5,703 bases of DNA from contig SKPS01000001.1 of the NCBI GenBank assembly GCA_007119395.1, positions 1 through 5,703 of the forward strand, read 5' to 3'. The notes under the pieces were generated by a model. That model was not told where the DNA came from. It searched no databases and saw only the letters and a list, made by a program, of their open reading frames with translations. Source of the DNA: Lentimicrobiaceae bacterium. Its GTDB lineage: Bacteria; Bacteroidota; Bacteroidia; Bacteroidales; SKPS01. This document shows positions 1 through 5,703 of the stretch, in pieces; within the stretch, counting starts at the first letter, position 1, and each line of letters begins with the position of its first letter. The position numbers were made by a program, and so were the translations under genes.

Positions 1-2979
1 CCACATGGTCAGGTCTGAAATGGTTCCGTTCCACCATCCCCAGTTGGTGGCCGCCAATGAGTACAGGTTGTTGTAATTCGACCGACTAATGGCTGCAGGT
101 GCATTGACCCTGACGCAGAAAGCGCCACCGGTGTTTGCAAAGATGTTGTTCATCAGCTGTATATTGCTCCCCGACTGAAGGAAAAACGCATGCCCCGCAT
201 TGCTGGTCGGGGAGGTGATGTTGATGCTGTTGTGGTAGTATAAGTGATGATGAGAATTGAGGACATAAATGCCGTATACAAAGGTGAAGCCTCCAATCTC
301 AGCAATCATATTGTTGGCAAACAACGCCTCCCTGCCCGGTGTTGAGGTGCAGTTGGTTACATATATCCCATAAGTTCCCCTGGGTGTATGGATGTGGTTC
401 TTCTCGACACGCATCTCGTTCTGACAATAGCTCAGGTACATGCCGTAATGGTAGGTGGCCGCAGTACCATGAATCGCTTCCGTGTTAGAGAAGATGTAGT
501 TGGATGTGATCACCGGAGCATCTTGGTTACGTAGGTCTATTGCACGGTAGAATTGGTTGATAAACACGTTGGAATCAATCACAGTGCCCGTCTCATGCAC
601 GGATGTGCTGGGGCCGTTGTAGAAAAACCCGTATGATCCGTAATAAAACCTGTTGAGCCGGAATACGTTGCTCGTGTCGTTGGAGGCTGCACCTGATGGA
701 CTGTGGACCAGACAAATATTGGTTGAGTTCACAGTCACCGCTGGCCCAATGACCTTGTTGCCGGTAAACCGGTTGTTCGAAGAACCGTTGCCAATGGAGA
801 TCACATTCCCGAAGGTGGTGTTCTCTGACATGAAAGTAAGGTATTCAAAGCGGAGGAATTGGGCGCCGTCAAGGCGCAATACAAAGTTGTCGGCCGTGCC
901 GGTAGCATTGTAACGTATCACCACATCATCCGGATTCATGGTGGATGACCTGAAGGTGATGGTGTTGACAGCTGAGGCTGCCGGGATGTTCTGGAAGGTC
1001 ATTTGGGTGTGATGAACGCCGGGTTCAATCTCGAACACAACCGGCCCCGACATGCCGCACTGGTCTATGGCAGACACGGCATCATCAACCGTGGCGAAAT
1101 CGGCACCGGGGCTGCTGCCAACCAGATAGGTGCCATTGAGGACACTCAGACAAACAAACCCCGATGAGTAGGCTGTGTCATTGTTGGGATTTTGATCGAT
1201 GCTGTCGTTGGGCATGGCAGACCAGGCCTTCACCTCATAAGATCCGGGGATCATCTGTTCGTTGCCCAGGGTGATCACACTACTGGCCAGATGGGGTAGC
1301 AAACTGCCGGTCCAGTGATACACCGGACGGGGCTGCCCGTTGTAACTGTAATGGATCTCAGCCTGGGTGATGGTCTCTGTACCGTAATTCCTCAAGACAA
1401 CCCTGACAGGGTTATTGCCCGCAATAGCACTTCCACTGGGTTCAGTGATCTGGGAGATTCCAACATCATACTGGTAGTTGGTCTGTTGAAAACCGATCTG
1501 GATATTGGGCCTGCGATTGGTTCCGTAAGATATAGTAGGGGGCGTACTGGAGGATGACCAGGTTTGCCCCATCCCCGTAACAGTGGAGTAAAACCAACTG
1601 ACCGCACCGGTAGCATTGCCCGGCCGGTACCAGTCAACCAACACCATCAGGTTGTCATTGCCATTATAATTAAAAGTATTGGGCATGTTGAAGTTAAAGG
1701 TGACCCACCCCGTGGCAAGGGGCAGGTTCTGTGTGGTGCTCTCATACACCAACGTAGCTCCGGCCAACTCCGAAGCAAACGTAGTATTGGCAGTGGGTAT
1801 CGAAGTCATGGAAGTGTGCTTAAGATAGATTCTGAACGTGGCATTGCCCAGGTTATACCCGTTGGTATTTGATTTGTTCCACGCCATTGACTCAATGATC
1901 CCGGCGGCATTGATCTCTGATGGAGTAAACAAACTGATATGGTTGCTGTACACGTAACTACTGGTGGCACTGCTAATGTATGTTGGCCCCGATGATGAGT
2001 TTTGTGTGGTGGCGGTGCCAATCTCCACAATCGCTGGCGGTTGTTTGACATAAAAGCTGTAACACCCTGAAGCAGGTTCCCGCCCCATGTTGTTGTAGGT
2101 GGAGCCATCCCATGCCACAATGTGGTAGCAGATCTCTGTAGTGTAGGTGTGACTGGGAATCTCTGCCGTATAAGTGTCGCCAGAGAGAAGGTACATACCT
2201 ACCGTGTCATTTGGGCCGCTGTTCACCGAGTACACTACAATGGCCGTGTCAATGCCACTGTCATCCGTGATGTCAGCAAAGACCTGAAATGGCCCTGTAT
2301 GAAATACCGTGTCACCAAGAACAGGTGGCGTCAACACAATGTCGGGGGGGATCGTTTCATCAATATAAGCCGTAACCCGAATGTTGTCAACAAGCCAGCC
2401 ATAAGCACCCATGCTCCCGATCACTCCCATGTCTGACAAACGGAAACGAATCATCACATTGGATTGGTTGCCAGCTATCTGGGAAATGTTAAACTGTTCG
2501 CTTTTCCACCAGGCATTGGTTGGCATCGTGCTGTTGTCCATCGGATCCCAATCCAGGTATGAAGCCGCCGTAAAACGGTTTCCAAGGGTACCGAACTGCC
2601 CCGTGCCCGCGTATTCCGAATCGGTGAGCTTCACCCAGGTCGCTCCGTTATCCACGCTGATGAAAATCTCAGCATTGTCGTCCCAGGCTATCTTACAGAT
2701 GTGATCAAACTCAAGCAGCACAAACAAGAACCCTGTGGTACTGAATGAAAGGGTGGTCATAGAGGTGGTGTCGTGAGGCTGCACAGCACAATGAATCGAT
2801 TGTGCACCCTGCGATGCATACACTGTGTTAATGGCCCACGCATTGGTGGTGTTGCTCGTGGAAACCACGCTGTCTGCCCCCGAGGGCAACTCGAAATCTT
2901 CGTGGAAAACAATGTTTTGAGCTGCCAATGTGCCACTGAAAATCGCCCATAAAGCAATCAGGTAAATCACTTTTCTCAT
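1..2979 (-). CDS. Large secreted multidomain protein with C-terminal beta-helix, partial (3' end beyond window)
   Basis: The frame is open for 993 codons from ATG at 2979 to the left edge, with no stop, so the C-terminus is missing. An in-frame TAA at 3027-3025 (minus strand) with no Met between fixes the start. Residues 1-20 form a signal peptide (MRK, hydrophobic core, cleavage near LAA|QN). Residues 22-207 resemble a MAM/choice-of-anchor jelly roll: it opens HEDFE, has ISVDNGATW in the middle and closes GWLVDNIRV. Residues 208-313 look Ig-like. Residues 314-498 resemble a beta-sandwich common in Bacteroidota surface proteins (IGTATTQNSSSGPT, later YNGNDNLMVLVDW). Residues 500-610 look CARDB-like (YDVGISQI, VVLRNYGTE). 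From about 614, GTYLVGSSPGADFATVDDA and GPVVFEIEPG open a right-handed beta-helix with NN-, GIY- and NSIN-type coils. No catalytic domain is visible. Export to the surface, perhaps by type IX secretion with a sorting domain off the window, is inferred. An adhesin or glycan-binding role is possible but unproven. Confidence 0.9.
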   Translation of the reverse strand, partial: MRKVIYLIALWAIFSGTLAAQNIVFHEDFELPSGADSVVSTSNTTNAWAINTVYASQGAQSIHCAVQPHDTTSMTTLSFSTTGFLFVLLEFDHICKIAWDDNAEIFISVDNGATWVKLTDSEYAGTGQFGTLGNRFTAASYLDWDPMDNSTMPTNAWWKSEQFNISQIAGNQSNVMIRFRLSDMGVIGSMGAYGWLVDNIRVTAYIDETIPPDIVLTPPVLGDTVFHTGPFQVFADITDDSGIDTAIVVYSVNSGPNDTVGMYLLSGDTYTAEIPSHTYTTEICYHIVAWDGSTYNNMGREPASGCYSFYVKQPPAIVEIGTATTQNSSSGPTYISSATSSYVYSNHISLFTPSEINAAGIIESMAWNKSNTNGYNLGNATFRIYLKHTSMTSIPTANTTFASELAGATLVYESTTQNLPLATGWVTFNFNMPNTFNYNGNDNLMVLVDWYRPGNATGAVSWFYSTVTGMGQTWSSSSTPPTISYGTNRRPNIQIGFQQTNYQYDVGISQITEPSGSAIAGNNPVRVVLRNYGTETITQAEIHYSYNGQPRPVYHWTGSLLPHLASSVITLGNEQMIPGSYEVKAWSAMPNDSIDQNPNNDTAYSSGFVCLSVLNGTYLVGSSPGADFATVDDAVSAIDQCGMSGPVVFEIEPGVHHTQMTFQNIPAASAVNTITFRSSTMNPDDVVIRYNATGTADNFVLRLDGAQFLRFEYLTFMSENTTFGNVISIGNGSSNNRFTGNKVIGPAVTVNSTNICLVHSPSGAASNDTSNVFRLNRFYYGSYGFFYNGPSTSVHETGTVIDSNVFINQFYRAIDLRNQDAPVITSNYIFSNTEAIHGTAATYHYGMYLSYCQNEMRVEKNHIHTPRGTYGIYVTNCTSTPGREALFANNMIAEIGGFTFVYGIYVLNSHHHLYYHNSINITSPTSNAGHAFFLQSGSNIQLMNNIFANTGGAFCVRVNAPAAISRSNYNNLYSLAATNWGWWNGTISDLTMW

Positions 2980-3011
2980 GATAAAAGACTTTTGGTTACT
3001 GGTGATTGAAG

Positions 3012-3029
3012 TGTTAATGTCATGTTAAT
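3012..3029. repeat. 7-bp direct repeat TGTTAAT, 11-bp period, in divergent intergenic region
   Basis: TGTTAAT occurs at 3012-3018 and again at 3023-3029, separated by GTCA. The copies are 11 bp apart, about one helical turn, so both face the same side of the DNA. They are flanked by a short inverted pair, TGATT (3003-3007) and AATCA (3027-3031). The repeat lies between two divergent genes, where an operator could act on either. It is exact but short and in AT-rich sequence, so chance is a real alternative. Confidence 0.35.
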
Positions 3030-3055
3030 CAATATGATAGATTAGGCTTCCCCCG

Positions 3056-3085
3056 CAAATCCTACTGATACAAAACCAGGTACAA
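3056..3085 (-). promoter_or_regulatory. Possible Bacteroidota-type promoter for the secreted protein
   Basis: On the minus strand, TTG (3085-3083) is followed after 18 bases by TAGGATTTG (3064-3056). This resembles the Bacteroidota -33 TTG / -7 TAnnTTTG promoter, but with one extra base between TA and TTTG. Initiation near 3050 would give a leader of about 70 bases. The off-by-one spacing makes this a weak call, and no better match was found upstream of this gene. Confidence 0.22.
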
Positions 3086-3151
3086 TATACACATAAATCA
3101 ATCTCACAAAAAAAAAATCACGATATTTACAGTTTTTAATTCTGTTGCTTT

Positions 3152-5050
3152 ATGAGTTCGAATAACCGTCCTGTTTTACAGCTGAAAACTTTGATGCTTG
3201 ATGCTTCCACCGGCTATTACAAAGTGTTGCGGCATCGCGTTGGTGACTTTTTTGGTCCGGTTGACCTTGGGTTGCACCTTTCGCACAAACACGATACACT
3301 GAATATTGGTGCCGGACTGTTTGCCGGATCCATATTTCCCGGCAGCAACCGACTTGTTTTCTCAGGCATATCACCCTGCTGGCATGGGTTTTTCATCTCC
3401 TCCATGGGAGGTGCCGGGTTGGTGTTTGATAACCTGGGTATCAATATGTTGTCTATTCAGGGGAAGTCATCTGCCCCCTCTCTGTTGTACCTGAACCGTG
3501 ACCATGGTGAGGAGATCAGGATAGAGCTGGTGCCTGTAGTGCTCGACCACGTATGGGGCATTGGCCGTACCGGTGTATATGGTATGATGCAATACGCGTT
3601 GGATGAATTTGGCAAGGAGTACAGCAACGAACCCAGGATCCTGGCCACAGGCCCTGCATCGCTACATACTGACTTTGGCGCCATCGCTTCAGCACCTGTT
3701 CGCAAAGGGAAGCTCACCCCCGTGGATACCTGGGCAGGCAGAGGAGGCTTCGGTACAAAAATGCTGCAACAACATGGTATTGCAGGTATCATCTATGGTG
3801 GAACCTTTGTCGACGATGACTTCAGAGACCGCACTGTGGCCGATCAATGGTTTGAAGAGAAATACAACCAGCATATGGCAGCCAAAGATTTCGAGGCCAC
3901 CAAAAAATACCGGTTCGACCCCAAGTTCGATACCGGAGGCACCTTTGGCGTGAACTTCAAAACCCTGAAAGGCAATATGCTGGCCTTTAATTACAGGTCG
4001 ATATTCTGGGACGAAGAGAAACGCGAACACCTCCACAAAGAGTTCATCGAGGGGCACTACCTGAAGCAGTTTAATGATGAGACCATCAAAACAAAACAGC
4101 AAAAAAACTGCGGTGAGCCTTGTGTGGCCGTATGCAAGAAAATGCACGGGAACTACAAGAAGGACTACGAGCCATACCAAACCATGGGGCCCTTGTGTGG
4201 TGTTTTTGACCAGCGGGCAGCTGAGTTGATTAACCACACTGCCGATTCAATGGGGTTTGATGCCATTTCGGTGGGGGGTGTCATTGCATGGTTGATGGAG
4301 TGCCTTCACGAAAACCTGATCTCCCCTGAGGAGATTGGCGTAACCGGTAAGCCGGTTTTTACAACAGAAGGGTTCGATATTGTGAAAGACTCAATGCACA
4401 ACGCCCAACTTGGTGTGCAAATGCTGCATGAGATGGTTAACCCTGATGGCAAAATACCGTTGCATTTTGGTGCCCGTAAGCTCGCACGTCAGTTGGCACG
4501 CCAAAAGGGGGAGGCTGTGAAAGATTGTTTCGCGTTCAACGCTTTCGCCCGGCAAGGTTGGATCGTGCCCAACCAATACTGGACACCAGGTGTGATCTCT
4601 CCGGTTGCCATCATGGGGAAATACTATATGCACTACGGAAGTGACTTCGTACCCCCGCTTGAGCTCGGAAAACGAAATGCCGAACGTATGATCAAAGAGC
4701 TTATGCTCGATAACCTGGGTATATGCCGGTTTCACCGTGTGTGGGCCGAAGAGCTGATGCCAACCATCGTGAATGACCTGATCGGATGTCGTGAAGAGTT
4801 TATGCAAAACATCGCCCTCTCCGCCAGCAGGATCACCAGTAGAAATGCTTCTGTCTTCTTCGAGACAAAAAGGAATGTAGATATGCTCCACTCCTTCCTG
4901 CAAAAGAAACGGGAAGTGGACCAGTGCGATCACCCTGAGCTGTTGGTCTGGCTCGAACGCTTCGGGAGCAACCCCATGCAGGCGGCCCTCAACTTTTGGT
5001 ATGAGATCCACAAAGGATTGCACAGCTCCCTCAGAGAGTTCCCCACCTAA
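3152..5050 (+). CDS. Aldehyde:ferredoxin oxidoreductase family protein (tungsten/molybdenum pterin enzyme), divergent clade
   Basis: A complete 632-residue protein, slightly longer than the roughly 600 usual for the family. Characterised members oxidise aldehydes to carboxylic acids in the cytoplasm using a tungsten bis-pterin cofactor and one [4Fe-4S] cluster, passing electrons to ferredoxin. The N-terminal domain (about 40-220) has the ISP...GG...GINMLSIQGK pattern and the cofactor-binding AGRGGFG at 195-201. The C-terminal part carries both pterin motifs of the DxxG(L/F/I)(D/C) type: DSMGFD at 365-370 and DNLGIC at 520-525. Cys525 matches the fourth cluster ligand. The first three cysteines, C320, C324 and C328, are spaced CX3CX3C instead of CX2CX3C. 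Tyr339-Glu340 (DYEPY) aligns with the family EYET segment. An in-frame TAA at 3137-3139 fixes the start; no Shine-Dalgarno is visible. No ferredoxin-like, pterin or tungstate-transport gene adjoins it. Substrate and metal cannot be told from sequence. Confidence 0.93.
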   Translation: MSSNNRPVLQLKTLMLDASTGYYKVLRHRVGDFFGPVDLGLHLSHKHDTLNIGAGLFAGSIFPGSNRLVFSGISPCWHGFFISSMGGAGLVFDNLGINMLSIQGKSSAPSLLYLNRDHGEEIRIELVPVVLDHVWGIGRTGVYGMMQYALDEFGKEYSNEPRILATGPASLHTDFGAIASAPVRKGKLTPVDTWAGRGGFGTKMLQQHGIAGIIYGGTFVDDDFRDRTVADQWFEEKYNQHMAAKDFEATKKYRFDPKFDTGGTFGVNFKTLKGNMLAFNYRSIFWDEEKREHLHKEFIEGHYLKQFNDETIKTKQQKNCGEPCVAVCKKMHGNYKKDYEPYQTMGPLCGVFDQRAAELINHTADSMGFDAISVGGVIAWLMECLHENLISPEEIGVTGKPVFTTEGFDIVKDSMHNAQLGVQMLHEMVNPDGKIPLHFGARKLARQLARQKGEAVKDCFAFNAFARQGWIVPNQYWTPGVISPVAIMGKYYMHYGSDFVPPLELGKRNAERMIKELMLDNLGICRFHRVWAEELMPTIVNDLIGCREEFMQNIALSASRITSRNASVFFETKRNVDMLHSFLQKKREVDQCDHPELLVWLERFGSNPMQAALNFWYEIHKGLHSSLREFPT

Positions 5051-5102
5051 ATCTTCGTGCCGATGGTGCCAAACGGCTGTTAGCCTGTGAATCAACGCTT
5101 AA

Positions 5103-5117
5103 CCATACTGAGTATGG
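5103..5117 (+). other. Short hairpin after the oxidoreductase gene
   Basis: CCATAC-TGA-GTATGG is a perfect 6-bp stem with a 3-base loop, 53 bases after the stop codon of the oxidoreductase. A smaller hairpin, GGCT-GTT-AGCC, lies at 5075-5085, and AGCATT (5128-5133) can pair with AATGCT (5144-5149). None is followed by a run of T, so this is not a standard intrinsic terminator. The perfect palindrome could equally be a protein-binding site or chance. Confidence 0.25.
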
Positions 5118-5160
5118 AACGTGCCTCAGCATTATTGACATGCAATGCTCAACAAATCGG

Positions 5161-5190
5161 TTCTATATTCGTTGAACAGTTGTAACTTTA
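5161..5190 (+). promoter_or_regulatory. Probable Bacteroidota-type promoter for the pepD-like gene
   Basis: TAACTTTA at 5183-5190 matches seven of eight positions of the Bacteroidota -7 consensus TAnnTTTG. Nineteen bases upstream, at 5161-5163, is TTC, one mismatch from the -33 TTG and at the expected spacing. Initiation near 5195 would leave a leader of about 35 bases before the ATG at 5230. This supports transcription of the dipeptidase independently of the upstream gene. The -33 match is weak. Confidence 0.45.
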
Positions 5191-5216
5191 CCTTGCATTT
5201 TTATTCATCTTAAAAC

Positions 5217-5228
5217 ATATATATATAT
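5217..5228. repeat. (AT)6 dinucleotide tract next to the pepD-like start codon
   Basis: Six uninterrupted AT units end two bases before the ATG at 5230, in the position where a Shine-Dalgarno would normally sit. There is no purine-rich ribosome site, which is usual in Bacteroidota, where A/U-rich unstructured leaders favour initiation. The tract could change length by slippage and so alter start-codon context, but that is speculative. Confidence 0.75.
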
Positions 5229-5229
5229 T

Positions 5230-5703
5230 ATGGTATACGACGAATTGTTAAAACTGCATCCGGCTCCGGTATGGAGATATTTTTCTGAGATCCTTTCAGT
5301 GCCTCGCCCTTCGAAGCGGGAAGAGAAGATCATCCGTCACCTGAAGGCGTTTGGTGCTGAGCACAACCTGGAGACCCTGGTTGATGACTTAGGCAATGTG
5401 GTGATTCGGAAGCCGGCCACGAAGGGGATGGAGGGGAAACCTACCGTGATCCTGCAGAGTCATATAGATATGGTATGCGAGAAGAACAGTGATGTGGAGC
5501 ACGATTTCGACAAAGACCCGATAGTTCCGCGGATAGAGAAGGGTTGGGTGATGGCCACGGGCACTACATTAGGTGCTGATGATGGCATAGGGATGGCTGT
5601 GCAGCTTGCCGTGCTGGCAGCTGATGACATTCCGCATGGTCCGGTTGAGTGTTTGTTTACGGTGGATGAGGAGACTGGCCTCACCGGTGCTTTTGGGCTG
5701 AAG
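5230..5703 (+). CDS. pepD: Aminoacyl-histidine dipeptidase (PepD, peptidase family M20), partial (3' end beyond window)
   Basis: The first 158 residues of a protein that should be about 485 long; the frame is open to the right edge. PepD is a cytoplasmic two-metal peptidase that cleaves Xaa-His dipeptides such as carnosine and other unblocked dipeptides. The N-terminus (HPAPVWRYFSEILSVPRPS) aligns without gaps with known PepD starts and supports the ATG at 5230. The family metal-binding motifs are present: SHIDMV with His78 and Asp80, then TLGADDGIGMA with bridging Asp117. DEETGLTGAFGL follows, with Glu147 as the expected catalytic base and Glu148 as a metal ligand. The KNSDVEHDFDKDPI segment is also typical of this subfamily. 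The remaining metal ligands and the lid domain lie beyond the window. The gene has its own probable promoter and no Shine-Dalgarno. It is probably a housekeeping peptide-salvage enzyme unrelated to its neighbour. Confidence 0.95.
   Translation, partial: MVYDELLKLHPAPVWRYFSEILSVPRPSKREEKIIRHLKAFGAEHNLETLVDDLGNVVIRKPATKGMEGKPTVILQSHIDMVCEKNSDVEHDFDKDPIVPRIEKGWVMATGTTLGADDGIGMAVQLAVLAADDIPHGPVECLFTVDEETGLTGAFGLK

Noticed and set aside
653..2704. Several plus-strand open frames of 80-104 codons
   Set aside because: All lie opposite the continuous 993-codon secreted-protein frame, which has a signal peptide and recognisable domains. None has convincing composition or an initiation site.
2757..2957. 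Small minus-strand open frame overlapping the start of the secreted protein
   Set aside because: It is in a different minus-strand frame from the large gene and covers its first codons; the large frame has the signal peptide and domain evidence.
3137..3144. TAATTCTG as a promoter -7 element for the oxidoreductase
   Set aside because: It lies only seven bases before the start codon and lacks a TTG at the proper distance upstream, so it would give an essentially leaderless transcript.
3689..4237. 182-codon open frame on the minus strand, hydrophobic near the N-terminus
   Set aside because: It is antisense to the conserved AGRGGFG and cysteine-motif region of the oxidoreductase. Its apparent hydrophobic stretch comes from complementing conserved codons of the real gene.
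4391..5095. 234-codon open frame on the minus strand inside the oxidoreductase gene
   Set aside because: It lies antisense to a clearly recognisable, motif-bearing gene. Its translation shows no domain, and it is best explained as an antisense shadow of the real frame.
1..5703. Search for tRNA, rRNA, CRISPR, insertion-sequence or attachment-site signals
   Set aside because: No direct-repeat arrays, transposase-like frames, terminal inverted repeats or tRNA-like cloverleaf sequences were seen by eye; a covariance-model scan would be needed to exclude small RNAs.

Overview
The window suggests an uncultured or anaerobic member of the Bacteroidota. Four things point there: a very long secreted mosaic protein (MAM/jelly-roll-like, Ig-like, CARDB-like and beta-helix segments) of the kind these bacteria export; a PepD-type dipeptidase; start codons without a Shine-Dalgarno sequence; and a near-consensus Bacteroidota -7 element (TAACTTTA) upstream of the dipeptidase. 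The genus cannot be told from the sequence. A tungsten-type aldehyde oxidoreductase would fit an anaerobic or fermentative lifestyle.

Layout. Positions 1-2979, minus strand: one uninterrupted reading frame of 993 codons that starts at 2979 and runs off the left edge without a stop. It encodes a signal peptide and at least five extracellular domains. Positions 2980-3151: an AT-rich intergenic region between divergent genes, with a short direct repeat and a run of 10 A. Positions 3152-5050, plus strand: a complete 632-residue aldehyde:ferredoxin oxidoreductase family protein. Its pterin-binding motifs and fourth cluster cysteine are easy to see, but its first three cluster cysteines are spaced CX3CX3C rather than the classical CX2CX3C. 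Positions 5051-5229: a non-coding gap with weak hairpins, a probable promoter and an (AT)6 tract. Positions 5230-5703, plus strand: the first 158 codons of a PepD-like aminoacyl-histidine dipeptidase, running off the right edge.

The three genes do not look like an operon or a pathway. The first is divergent from the second, and the second and third are separated by 179 bases with a probable promoter between them. The oxidoreductase has no ferredoxin-like partner, pterin gene or tungstate transporter within view. No RNA gene, mobile element, CRISPR array or phage gene was seen. The observations most worth following are the unusual cysteine spacing in the oxidoreductase and the architecture of the truncated secreted protein.
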